Assembly: GCA_034440575.1 (NCBI GenBank)
Contig: JAOTOL010001329.1
Span: 507,501 to 571,500, forward strand
DNA: 64,000 bases
Origin: Imbricaverruca yamaguchii
Taxonomy: Eukaryota > Arthropoda > Thecostraca > Neoverrucidae
Reading direction: 5' to 3'
In this document: positions 10,126 to 20,525 of the stretch, one piece after another
Numbering within the stretch: position 1 is the first letter of the stretch
Layout of the letters: each line of letters begins with the position of its first letter
Notes under the pieces: model-generated
What the model was told of the DNA's origin: nothing
Seen by the model: only the letters and a program-made list of their open reading frames with translations
Databases searched by the model: none
Program-made: the position numbers and the translations under genes

Positions 10126-10330
10126 ATGTGGAGACTGCACTTGGCTCCACAAGTTTGACACCATGGCTGCCACATGGCTGCTAGATGTAGTTAAGGCTCC
10201 ACACCATGGCTGCCAGATGCAGTTAAGGCTCAACACATGACAGCAGGGGGTAGAGTTAAGGCTGTTCCATGAGAAACAGTAAATGAAAATGACAACAAAA
10301 GCATAATTCATAGATGTCAAACAAGTCTAT
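10126..10330 (+). repeat. Dispersed repeat family R1, plus-oriented copy
   Basis: Shares GTGGAGACTGCAC, GACAACAAAAGCATA and GATGTCAAACAAGTCTATA-like blocks with 42344-42520 and 62575-62640, and in inverted orientation with 10972-11150. It contains an internal roughly 42-bp tandem duplication (CACCATGGCTGCCA...GTTAAGGCTC). No coding capacity. Confidence 0.65.
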
Positions 10331-10589
10331 ATATCACAGTATCTTAGTCCACTTGCAATGAAGTTAATTTAAGTTAAGAACAGAGTCTCCCCATGAGTAG
10401 GACTTGAGGGACTCAGTCATCATGTTCTAAGGCTTAATAAGATCTGTCTGGGTTATCCAGATTAAAACCTATATCTGACATAGGGGCCAACTAGGTTAAA
10501 CATATAAAGGGAAGATACCAGGCACGATACAATGAGAAAAGATGTGGTGGTTGTGATTTTACAATGGATTCAGCAGCTGAGGCCATATG

Positions 10590-10700
10590 GATTAACCTGC
10601 CTCTCACCTTGGGAGGAAGGGTGGAGACAGCTGGGAATCAAATCCCATACCATAGCTTGCAAGATGATTGGCTTAACCACTGATCTGCCAACACACATTG
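10590..10700 (-). mobile_element. tRNA-derived SINE-like element (family E)
   Basis: On the minus strand GATCAGTGGTTAAGCC resembles a box A and GGGATTTGATTCCC a box B at tRNA-like spacing, but the sequence cannot form a full acceptor stem. A decayed tRNA-derived SINE head is the simplest reading. Confidence 0.45.
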
Positions 10701-10971
10701 ATGAAAAAGATAGTTTGTGTAAGCTATGGTGTTCAATTAAAATACATTTAATAAAAACACTCACCATACAATTTGAAATAAAGTTGTAACCTGCATAGGT
10801 TACAGATGGACCATTTTTAGTATAATTTTCCTTACACCATTTTATATTCCAAAACCCACATCCCAATAGACAGCAAGCAACAAATCAGTCAGTACATGAG
10901 CATCCTACTTGTGGAGTGTTGTGAATATTTATTAGTTGTGTAGTGCAAGCATGTCAGGACTATCAGGTATG

Positions 10972-11150
10972 GATTGAAAAACTTGGTTGACATCAATTAA
11001 GTATACTTTTGTTATCATTTTCTCTACTGTTGCTCAGAAGATGGCTTACAACAGCATCCTTCACTAATTTAACCATAGCACCAAGTTGCTCTCTGGTGTT
11101 CATTCATTGGCTGCCATATACAGTACAGCTGAGTGTAGTCTCCATGTAAA
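10972..11150 (-). repeat. Dispersed repeat family R1, minus-oriented copy
   Basis: The complement reads GGAGACTACACTCAGCT, then ATGGCAGCC, then AGAAAATGATAACAAAAGTA and ACTTAATTGATGTCAACC, matching the plus copies at 10126, 42344 and 62575. With the 10126 copy it forms an inverted pair about 640 bp apart. Confidence 0.7.
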
Positions 11151-11643
11151 TAAGAAAGCTTAATGCAATTTACTGATGTTTGTAAGTTTAATTTTACCTA
11201 TTTCAGCACCCTTGACCATAAAACCTATTTTGTATTAGAACTGATGTAATAACTATATTTAGTGGTCGTTTCTAATGTATGCAGATTATTTGCCAGGTCC
11301 TCTCCCTCTATCTTGTCCCAGGTCTCTTTCCAGAGACCTGGGGCCTGTGAGCATATTCCCACAGTAAAACAGATGCAGTAATCAGAACAGTTTGTTGCCA
11401 AACATCTATATTGAACCTCAAAATGAGAAATAATAGAGGATAATTTGCCAGAGGAAAATGTTATTTTTTTTTAAATCGAGAACAGTCTTTTTCCAACCAT
11501 GCACATAAGCACATTGGAACATAGCATCATACATTTTGAGTATCATGTAGATATAACATAAGGGACACCACTGTTGCACCATTAGCATGTTGATTAGGTA
11601 GGTATGCTAATGAAAGCATTCAAGCTTTGAAATACCTAGGTAC
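11151..11643. other. Cullin-4 intron 1, no feature seen
   Basis: No ORF or repeat recognised; short T-runs only. Confidence 0.5.
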
Positions 11644-11838
11644 CTACCTATTGTTGTTGTTGTTTGTTTATTGGTTGGTTCACAACACACTTTATGCACA
11701 TTCACAGCTAATGGCACCTCCCACACTGTTTCGCCGGTGGGCCACGGGATTGGGAAATGTCCTGAGTGGAGCTAGAGTCAAACCCAGGACCTTTGGTACC
11801 CATAGCCCGACACCGTAACCACTCGGCCATCCCCGCCC
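11644..11838 (-). mobile_element. tRNA-derived SINE (family B)
   Basis: On the minus strand the head reads GGGGATGGCCGAGTGGTTAC (box A) with GGGTTTGACTCTAGC (box B) downstream, like a type-II (Ser/Leu) tRNA. The 3' end is a short CAA-type tail, seen as TTGTTGTTGTTG on the plus strand at about 11650. CCTAGGTA occurs at both flanks (about 11635 and 11838), a probable target duplication. It lies in intron 1 of cullin-4. Confidence 0.75.
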
Positions 11839-11983
11839 CTAGGTAGGTACTCATGAGACATTTAGAACACTTGTAAGTAATGGAGGTCAGGTGAGGCCCT
11901 TAATCTTTCACCTGATGTCTCAGCTATTGTGTTGGTGTTATACAGCTTGCTGTATACAGTGGTCTTCAAAGTATTGAACTTAC

Positions 11984-12125
11984 CTCTCAAGTTCTTGATG
12001 ACGAGCTTCTTAGCAGATCCTGTCTTCGTAGCTGCAGCAGCTTGGTCCGCTCCAGTATTAATGCCATTTCCTCCGATGTTTATCGCGGAGAAGTTCGGAC
12101 GTTTTGATTGTACAGTGTCAGCCAT
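11984..12125 (-). CDS. CUL4: Cullin-4, coding exon 1 with start codon
   Basis: Cullin-4 is the scaffold of CRL4 ubiquitin ligases: its N-terminal half binds DDB1 and substrate receptors, its C-terminal half RBX1 and NEDD8. This exon encodes 47 codons beginning MADTVQSKRPNFSAINIGG and ending TGSAKKLVIKNLR, the conserved motif just before the structured part. The donor AGAG|GTAAGT (11984) leaves one base that pairs with exon 2. I chose the ATG at 12125 because the protein then starts MAD, as in human CUL4A. The same frame stays open for about 22 codons upstream without ATG (…TKTPPNFDTPAGEEE-MAD), bounded by a TGA and an acceptor-like TGATCAG, so a longer CUL4B-like N-terminus from an unseen exon is possible. 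The exons in this window together give 344 codons of an expected roughly 750-800. Confidence 0.93.
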
Positions 12126-12516
12126 TTCCTCTTCACCTGCTGGTGTGTCAAAATTTGGTGGGGTTTTGGTACCAATGGTTGCTGATCAAAGGATGCGATG
12201 CTAAAAATAATAACAATTGCCCGCCGACAGTTTCGCGACACTTCATACGCCGTTTCTCCAATTAGCTCCTGTTCCTTAAGAAAGGAATTCTGGCAGAACC
12301 ACTAAAAGGGATTATTCGCGCTCATTGAGCTGTACTCAAACTTGATGTATATAACCCACGGAAACTAAATTATACGACAAAGGGTCGAGACACCACCGTA
12401 GCTAACGGTCAGAAGTCGTTTCTACATCCAAAACTCGCCCGCAAGCCACGCAGGTTATACGGCCGAGGCCCCTCTCATCCCCATGCCTCCCTGCGTGTCG
12501 GCTCAAATGATACAAA

Positions 12517-12524
12517 TGACGTCA
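12517..12524. promoter_or_regulatory. CRE-like palindrome TGACGTCA upstream of cullin-4
   Basis: A perfect TGACGTCA lies about 390 bp upstream of the cullin-4 ATG in a moderately GC-rich stretch that could hold the promoter. The motif alone is short; the same octamer also occurs near 15960 and 18500 in repeat DNA, so its role is uncertain. Confidence 0.25.
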
Positions 12525-13202
12525 TCTGGGGTAACACTTTTGGGCCGCTTTAATGGCTTCATGCATTTTAAAATGGAAATATTTTCAATTCAACTCACTT
12601 TCTTAATCCTATAGTATCACGTCTGTGTTTTTGGAATCGTGTTGAGCTGTTATTTTATCATCCTCAGTTAGGCTGCAAATTAGGCGACGACCACCCCGAA
12701 TGCAGCGTTTTAGGTTGCACACATTTTCTCAAATTCATAGATGGAGCAGTTGAGTCATAAATAGCGCAGCTGTTTACATAGCTTCGTTGAAGGTTGTTTT
12801 AAGATTGGTTTATGTCTGTCACACCTTGGGTTCGATGCACGTGCGTTTTAGTTGTAGTTTTATTGTATAGTGTTCTGTTGTGGTGTGTCGTTTATCATCT
12901 GGAATAAAGATATGAAAAGAATATATTCTTAACCAACATGCTTGTTTCCAAGAGATGAAAATGCATATAAGACCTGGTTGACAGTGAAAAGGAGCTGATG
13001 GAGTTCATCCAACCAGCCCATCCATTTCTTCCAACCACTTTACCTCTGATGATTATGATCCTGGCCACGGATGCCGCTGAAAATAATGCCAATGTCAACA
13101 CCTGCATTTTCTGGTGTCATTCCTTGAATTAGCCTGCCTATCAGATCTGTATGGTATGGAGTGTTGCATCATGCTTGTCTGGAATGCTTGCTGCATTTTT
13201 GA
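12525..13202. other. Intergenic, no gene seen
   Basis: Probably upstream flank of cullin-4. No convincing ORF on either strand. Confidence 0.4.
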
Positions 13203-14098
13203 GCATCTTAGACATCAAGACACAAAAGAGCAGTGTGACTATGAACCACAAGGGCCCTTCCTGGCTGCCCTCTGAACACTCAACCAGTTGCCCACCAAAT
13301 CCGTCGATCAGCCCTCCCTGGCATATTGAAAAGCAAGCCCTCTATTCTTGTAATAATTGCCTATGGTGTTTTTAAAGATGTTCAATGTGCTGCTACTGAC
13401 AATGGTTTTGGCATCTAGTTCCAGTGCTCTATTACCCTGTTGGTGAAGAAAGACTGTCTTAACATTGTCCTGCTGTAGTTAACTTTAATTTTGAATTGAT
13501 GACCTTTAAGTACATCATTTCTGTTAGATTCAAATATTTATCTAATATATCCATCCTCCTGACCATAAACGAATTTGAAGACCTTAATGAGTGCTCCTCT
13601 CAACTTTCTATATATAAGTGACGGCATGTTCAATTTCTTCAATCTTTCCTCATATGCCAGGTTGCTTATGTCATTAACCATTTTTGTAGCCATATTTTGT
13701 ACTCTCTAAAAGCGAACAATCTTTTTCATTACTAGGAGCCAAAGCTTGGACACAGTATTCCAAACGTGGCCTGACATGCACAGTAAAGCTTCCTGATGAC
13801 TTTCTCACTTATGTATGATACCTTCCTATATATTTCCCAAGCATTCTCAGTGCCTTCTTCCTGGATTCTTTCGTCTGTTCTGATCCCCCCAATCTTGTGC
13901 TCAGAATAACACCAAAGTCCTTCTGCTGAATCACCGATAGAACTTGGCCACCCCCATCAAATATGAAGCCTTCATATGCTGCTTACCTTATCTTCATATC
14001 TCTTCTTTGTATAGCTAAGTAAAGAACCAGTTCAATTAGTTTGATGCCACTTCTATTCACATGAATTTTAACACGACCATCATCAGCAAACTGGGACT
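13203..14098 (-). mobile_element. CR1-type LINE, 5'-truncated and decayed copy a
   Basis: The low-coordinate end carries the family 3' end (AGACATCAAGACACAAAAG, then GAACCACAAGGGCCCTTCC). It runs colinear with the copy at 18861 through the RT C-terminal region and stops near the FADD active-site codons (complement of ATCATCAGCAAA at about 14080). Many substitutions and indels; no intact ORF. Confidence 0.8.
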
Positions 14099-14111
14099 GG
14101 AGCAGGACGTC

Positions 14112-14480
14112 CTAGCCGTCGTTGCCGGCTTCGTCGCCTACAAAATGAGGCGTCAATGCATCGCTTGGCTGTCCGATGTCTGAAGCACCGGAGGCGCTCC
14201 TGGCCGTTGTGTCCAGCTTTTGGTTAATCACCATCGGTCGCGGCGGGCGCTGCATGCCACATACGTGGTAGAGGGCGATGCCAAACCAGTTCAATTCTGA
14301 TGTCTGCTTCATCATGGACTCAACCTGCACAGGCGACACCAGCATCGTGAGACCCGGGGTGGGCGTCATTAGTAGCCGGCAGTCGAAGCTAGGAGTGCGG
14401 CTAGTTGTGTGAGACGGAGGCTGACTCGAGTTAGGCTGCATGTGCGCATCGGCTGGTTCCGCAAGAACTCTGCTCGGCAA
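14112..14480 (-). CDS. Unrecognised 122-aa ORF
   Basis: The product contains FDCRLLMTPTPGLTMLVSPV and HVCGMQRPPRPMVINQK. Composition is protein-like (balanced, few homopolymers), but no family is recognised. It ends (stop side) within a few bases of the 5' end of a CR1 fragment and starts 80 bp from a minisatellite, so it may be a transposon remnant or an exon fragment. Confidence 0.2.
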   Translation of the reverse strand: MPSRVLAEPADAHMQPNSSQPPSHTTSRTPSFDCRLLMTPTPGLTMLVSPVQVESMMKQTSELNWFGIALYHVCGMQRPPRPMVINQKLDTTARSASGASDIGQPSDALTPHFVGDEAGNDG

Positions 14481-14559
14481 AGCGCAGGGGCGGGCATCTA
14501 GGCAGGTCCGTCATCATGTCACCAGGCAGCGATAGGATGTCCACCCTCACACTGCCGGC

Positions 14560-14935
14560 CATGTGTTACCGTCTCTGCTGTGTGTCGTGTCGTGGCGCTC
14601 GGTTCTGCCCTTTTGTATTGTGTTTGTTGTTGCCACCGTGACCAGGGGCGGACTGGCGGCGCCTCGTGTGTTGCCCGTTCTGGCGGCACTTTGCATTGGT
14701 TTCATGCCGCCCGATCCTGCCGTTTTGTTGGCGTGTCTTGCTGCTGCCACTGTGACCACTGACGGGTTGGCGGCGCTCCCTGTGTCGGCCCGTCCTGGCG
14801 GCACTTGACCCTGCCGTCGTATCGCCCGGTCCTACTGTCCTGTTGGCGTGTTTTGCTGCTGCCGCTGTGACCAGGGGCAGACAAGCTGCGCCCGTCCTCG
14901 CGGCACTTGACACTGTTAGCGGCTCTGGTACTGCT
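14560..14935. repeat. GC-rich minisatellite, about 3 units of roughly 110-125 bp
   Basis: Successive units share CTGTTGGCGTGT.TTGCTGCTG, CACTGTGACCA, GGCGGCGCTCC and CGTCCTGGCGGCACTT. Both strands stay open across it (81 aa plus, 115 aa minus), as expected from a repeat with few stops; the Ala/Gly/Arg-rich translations look artefactual. Confidence 0.75.
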
Positions 14936-15319
14936 ATGAAACAGGTGTGGCGTATGCCATTTCATTGTTGCTCATGAGGCCTATGATCATTGATTTGAAA
15001 GAACGATATGCAAAGTCTCTGCTCCACGAACATCGATCGTGATCCTTCATTCATGCTCTGAATCGGAAACAGCACATAAGCCGACTAGGTCGACTACGCG
15101 GACGTGTAGGAATGTTTTGAATCATCCAGATCTAGTTCTGAACGCATTGTTAGGGAATGCCGCCAATACATGCGTGGCCGCTTTTAGCACGCCATGTCTG
15201 ACCGCTTTCCAGTCCATCCGCCGAATGTAACCTTCGAATTAGAGTAAAATTTTACATACTTTTTTGATGGGTCAACCCCCGCTTACGACTGGCGTGAGCC
15301 CACCTCCCGCAACCATACC

Positions 15320-15405
15320 TCCAGGCATTGCGTTACCTCCTGTTACCTCCAGTCCAGTTACCATTGCGTTACCACCTCCTGTTACCTCCAGGCATTGCGT
15401 CTCCC
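15320..15405. repeat. Short tandem repeat, about 36-39 bp unit
   Basis: CCAGGCATTGCGTTACC and CCTCCTGTTACCTCCAG alternate over two to three imperfect units. Confidence 0.65.
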
Positions 15406-16074
15406 AAATCGTTTTCTGGAAGTTCCACCCATGTTTCTGAGCTGGTACGGAGGTTCACAGATGCCCCCATAAAGGGAAAGTCTCCCTCTCACGTGCTCCC
15501 TATGGTCTTGTCGATCGTAAAAAGAAACGATTGTCCTCTTCCTTGCCTCCTATATCATGGGCACTGTCCCATATAGAGGGGTTAAAAAGCCTTTCGGTCA
15601 ATTAATTTTGGCATGCAGCATCATAAGCCCAATGCTAAATTTGATGTACATTAAGGGACTCGACCCCCTCCCCATCTTATTCCATCATGGCGACGACCAC
15701 ACTTCAGATACGTCCTTATTGCATTTCGCCGCGGTAAGATGCTAATTCTCTGCCATATTTGATCTGTCCTACCTCGCTTTGTACGTTCTTCCGGGTATAA
15801 TATGTGTATAAAAGGTATTGGAGATCCCTTCCGGGACTATGACGCTCTAAATTGTGAACCTGCACCTCTTAAATCCTCATTTTATCGCCCGTACTATGCA
15901 TACGCTGCGTATATTCGACAGCGTGTTAGCAACTTGGCCCGTATTAAGTGGTACCCCAGATGACGTCATATAAGGACCTGCGCAGAAAGCTGCGCAGTAG
16001 GGATGACGCCACCTCGTATATATCGCCTTGATACGGCCCTGGCAGGGCCATTGCCCTCACTAGCTGCTTTCACA
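15406..16074. other. No gene recognised
   Basis: Short ORFs at 15328-15745 match nothing known. Near 15970 CTGCGCAGAAAGCTGCGCAG forms a short perfect hairpin. Confidence 0.35.
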
Positions 16075-16077
16075 AAC

Positions 16078-16959
16078 TAACTATTCGAACGCCTTGTTAA
16101 AAAACGCCTCCTCTATATCATTCAAACACAGCACTTAATCTCTCCTATGCAATCAGGCTTCCTTCCAAATCGATCATGTTTAGACAACCTCACCTACCTG
16201 ATCACAGACATCCAGGAAGCGGCGGCCAGGAAACATTCCACGACCGCCGTCTTCCTGGATCTAAAACAAGCCTATGACACCATCAACATAACAGCACTAT
16301 TACAACACTTACACAACATCGACATACAAGGCAGACTGATGCACTACCTCCATTTCTATCTACTCAACAGATCTTTTCAAGTAAAAATTGGGCCCCACAC
16401 CTCAGACACCAAATTCCCCACCACCGGTTTAATGCAAGGCTCAGTCCTCAGTCCCCTACTCTTCATTTTAGCCCTAAATTCCGCCGTCACCGACAACTTT
16501 TCGACCAAAATTGCAGTCTACGCCGACGATATAGTACTATGGACATCAAGAAAAGCACCATCACACGCACTAACAGTATTACAACACGCACTAACAGAAC
16601 TCAACAACAAACTCACCACACTAAACCTCCATATAGCACCACTCAAATCCAAATGTATGATTTTCGGCTACAACAGAGACACAAACCTACGACCCCTAAA
16701 AATAAACAATTCACCCATTCCCTTTGTCACCACAACAAAATGTCTCGGTATCACATTAGACAAACAACTAACTTTTCGGCCACATTTCCTAAACTTACAA
16801 AAACGCGCCTCAAAAAGAACCGACATACTACGAGCACTTTCTGGTGCACACTGGGGATCCGACCGAAACACACTTCTGACCCTTTACAAATCACTCATTC
16901 GGCCAATTCTGGAATACGGATCCCCACTCTTTGAAAACGCAGCTAAATCAAACCTCTAA
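16078..16959 (+). pseudogene. Reverse transcriptase domain of the I-like LINE
   Basis: About 290 codons. An ATG-initiated open frame runs 16147-16959, with coding sequence extending upstream to about 16078. Motifs: LDLKQAYDTIN (motif A), MQGSVLSPLLF (motif B) and YADDIVLW (catalytic motif C), then KCLGITLDKQLTF and SLIRPILEYGSPLF of the thumb. RT would copy element RNA at a nicked target. Upstream endonuclease and ORF1 are missing, and the frame is lost after 16959, so the copy is dead even though the catalytic Asp pair is intact. Confidence 0.85.
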
Positions 16960-17379
16960 ATTTTAGATTTTTAGATTCAACGACGATCTTTTCAAATAGT
17001 CACAGGAGCCTTCACCACCTCACCTTCTCACTCTCTTCACATATACAACCACATCCCAGAATTACAGCACAGACGTACAGAAGCACTACTTAGATACCAC
17101 TACAAAACACAACTCACGAAACAACACCCATGCACACAGGCACTAAAACTCCGCACAGCACGCAGACACCAACTCATGAACTCCACACGACTACGAACCA
17201 CAATAGGATGCCGCACACACCGACACGCTAACACACTAGACATAACACTTCCAACGACAACACCACACCCACAACCCATCGCATGGTGGAAACAGCCGAC
17301 ACCAAACACACACTTCCTCATTGACAAGCCAAAAGACACATACACACACGCAGAAATACAACAACTATTCCTACAATTC

Positions 17380-17945
17380 ACAGCACAGCACGTCAACTAC
17401 AACATCATATATACAGACGGCTCCAAATCACATACACAGCAGACGGGCGCAGCGGCGGTGCTGTACAGTGTACAGCCACAACACTCCAACAAACCACACA
17501 ACGCCCCTATTCACAATCCGACTACTATCCCACAATACGACAGGCCATCAACAAACACATACAACAAACATGGGACACAGTAACAACACAGCTACACGAA
17601 ATACACCCCAAAGACGAACACTGGCACTCCATCAACCAAAACACCAGACTAAAAGAACGGACACTAACACGACTACGCATGGGGCACACTGCACTCACAC
17701 ACTCATACCTCCTACTCAATCAACCATGACCACAATGCACTACCTGCCACCACACACTCACAGTCAAACACATGCTCATATACTGCACCAAATACAACAA
17801 CCAAAGACAACATATCACAAACCATTGCACCACGAACAACATCCCACTGAACCTCACCACGCTCCTCAACGACGACCATCCAGGATTGCACGAACACCTC
17901 TTCCACTTTCTCAAAACTATGCGCATTATGGAAGAATTGTGAAAA
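17380..17945 (+). pseudogene. RNase H and C-terminal remnant of the I-like LINE, with internal deletion
   Basis: IIYTDGSKSHTQQTGAAAVL marks the first RNase H strand with its catalytic Asp. The sequence then jumps within about 50 codons to the post-RNase-H module (KERTLTRLRMGHTALTHSY), so the middle of RNase H with its remaining catalytic residues is absent. Frames change at about 17580 and an in-frame stop interrupts the C-terminal module. Confidence 0.65.
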
Positions 17946-18423
17946 AAAGGAAAAGAGAAAAAAGGGAAAAGATATGTTAAAAAACGAAAGAGAAAATGAG
18001 CAAAACCGGGACAATGAGAAAAAAAGAAAAAGATACGTTACAAAAAGAAAAGAAAAAAAAGAGAGAAATATATATTCATGTTCCTGCAATGTTCAATTCT
18101 GGCAATGACCCGACCCCCCGCCCCACTACACCCCATACCCCAATGTGGCACCGTCCGGACTAACTCTCTCTCTCTCGACCTCATCATCTCCGGCTCTCAA
18201 ACAACTCTACTGCACCAGCTCTACATCTTCACTCGAACCGGACTACCTCAGCTCTACTCTTCAAGACCATCTCAATGCTACTTCACCACTGCTCGTCTAC
18301 TCTACTAAACCTCCACCTCGGATTGATCCTCCTACCCTACGCTACTCACTCTCTTACACACCTTCTCTCAACCGGAACCAGCCGATATCACCACACGGTG
18401 GCAGGCTGGCAAAACCAAGATAA

Positions 18424-18860
18424 CTAGAGACAACAGGTACTCCAAAGTTGGCTGTTCTAGTATAGTTAGTTGAAACTAGACAAAACCTACGCCAACTGAC
18501 GTCATATTCCAGAAGCGCTTTTTTATTCCAGAATACTGCTTAATTATATTCTAGTTTTGGACTATACTAATAAATCTACTAAATATGGTGCTTTCATTTT
18601 AGCACAATTATGGCGCTTTTCTCACGATTAGTTTCCCCGTTGGTTGTAAAGCATGTTAGTCATTAATTGAAGCTTGAATATTTTTTTCTTATTCTGCTAG
18701 CGTGCTGGTGGCTTTGAACCGAAAGGCACCATACTCAGAATTAATTTATCCATGGCGTGGTTGATATTGAGAACACACCTCAGACAATTTATGCGAATTA
18801 AGGCCTTATACCCACACTGTCAACTTGGTCAGCATGTCATTGATGCAATCTGGTGATTAA
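18424..18860. other. No feature recognised
   Basis: AT-rich sequence between two LINEs; no ORF or repeat seen. Confidence 0.4.
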
Positions 18861-20525
18861 TAAAGACATAAAGACATAAAAGATTAGTGCAACTATGAGC
18901 CACAAGGGCCCTTCTTGGTTGCACTCTGTACACTGAACCAGTTGCACACCAAAACTGTTAATCAGCCCTCCCTGTAATACTGAAAAGCAACCCCTATATT
19001 CTTATAATGATTGTCTATGCTGTTTTTAAAGATGTTCAATGTGCTGCTACTGACGATGTTTTCTGGCAGCTGGTTGCAGTGTTCCACTACCCTGTTGGTG
19101 AAGAAAGTTTGCCTTAACCTTGTTCTGCTGTGGTTAATTTTAATTTTGAATTTATGACCTCTAATTGCATCATTTCTGTTAAATTCAAACATTTCCCCAA
19201 GGTATCCCCTCTCCAGACTATTGACAAATTTAAAGACCTCGATGAGATCTCCTCTCAGCCCTCTATATCTAAGTGAAAACATATTCAATTTCTTCAATCT
19301 TTCCTCATATGCCAGGTTGCTTATGCCATTAACCATTTTTGTAGCCCTCTTTTCTACTCTCTCCAAAAGCCAACAATCTTTTTCATAGCTAGGAGACCAA
19401 GCTTGGATGCAGTATTCCAAATGTGGCCTGACGTATGCACAGTAAAGCTTCCTGATCACTTCCTCACTTCTGTATGATACATTCCTATTTATTGCCCCGA
19501 GCATTCTCAGTGCCTTCTTCCTGGCTTCCTTGGTCTGTTCTGATGCCCCCAGTTTTGTGTTTAGAATAACACCTAAATCCTTCTCCTGTTGAGTCACTGA
19601 TAGCACTTGGCCACCCATCAAGTATGGAGCCTTCATATGCTGCTTACCTACATGCATGATTTTGCACTTATCAAAGTTAAATTTCATTTGCCATTCTTCG
19701 GACCACTTCACAAGTTCCTCTAAGTCTTTTTGCAGCGAGATATGCTCATCCTGACCTGTTATTGCTCTAAAGACCTTCAAATCATCCGCAAATTTCAAAA
19801 CTTTACTGCTTAGGCCACTTTCAATGTTATTTACAAATATAATGAACAGTAATGGCCCTAGTACTGACCCCTGGGGGACTCCACTAAGAACATTTTGCCA
19901 TGATGACTTTGTACCATTTAGCATCACACTTTGCTGTCTATCTGAAAGACACAACTCTATCCATTTTAAGATGCTACCTGCTATACCATGGGGCTGAAGC
20001 TGTATCATTAACCGTTTATGGGGTACCTTGTCAAAGGCCTTACTAAAGTCAAGATATGCTACATCAACCTGATTTCCCTGATCAAATTGTTCTGTGGCGA
20101 AGTTCAAAAGTCCAACAGGTTTGTGAGACACGATCGTCCTTTTCTAAACCCATGTTGAGTATTTTGAATCAATCTGCTACCTTCCAGATAACTAATTATT
20201 CTATCCTTGATAATTGATTCGAGTACCTTGCATACTAGGGATGTGAGACTTATTGGCCTATAGTTTTCAACTTTCCCTCGTTCTCCTTTCTTGAAAATAG
20301 GAACTACATTTGCCCTTTTCCAATCGGTTGGAATTTCATTATGTGAAACTGATCTGCAAAATATTATACTAAGTGGAAATGCCAGTTCCTTTTCAGTTTC
20401 CCGCAACACCCTAGCATAAATTTCATCAGGTCCTGCTGCCTTATTTTGCTTTATTTTCCTGGTATGATTGTAAACAACATCACTATCAATGAAATCAACA
20501 GCATTTGTCAGATCCCATGTCACTG
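18861..20525 (-). mobile_element. CR1-type LINE, 5'-truncated copy b
   Basis: The 3' end is the family signature on the low side: an octamer-like tail (ACATAAAGACATAAAG) and CCACAAGGGCCCTTC. It covers most of the RT domain and the 3' UTR, and ends at 20525 in the linker between endonuclease and RT. Confidence 0.88.
18962..20523 (-). pseudogene. CR1 ORF2 RT fragment (copy b)
   Basis: Two overlapping minus ORFs, 20523-20104 and 20131-18962, form one RT split by a frameshift near 20110-20130. The first has NKAAGPDEIYARVL, VVPIFKKGERGKVENYRPIS and QHGFRKGRSCLTNLL; the second YLDFSKAFDKVPH, GVPQGSVLGPLLFIIFVNNI and FADDLKV (catalytic) and a complete thumb and C-terminus. Apart from the one frameshift it is well preserved, so it is a fairly young copy lacking ORF1 and the endonuclease. 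Confidence 0.88.

Larger units (their letters stand above)
16075..18423 (+). mobile_element. I-group-like LINE with RNase H remnant, 5'-truncated
   Basis: Begins abruptly inside the RT domain (LFERLVKKRLLYII at about 16078), continues through RT, an RNase H start (YTDGSK at about 17412) and a C-terminal region with LTRLRMGHTALTHSYLL and a CxxC...H motif, then an A-rich 3' UTR. RNase H downstream of RT is typical of I, Nimb and related clades. The exact 3' end is uncertain; I place it near 18423. Confidence 0.7.
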
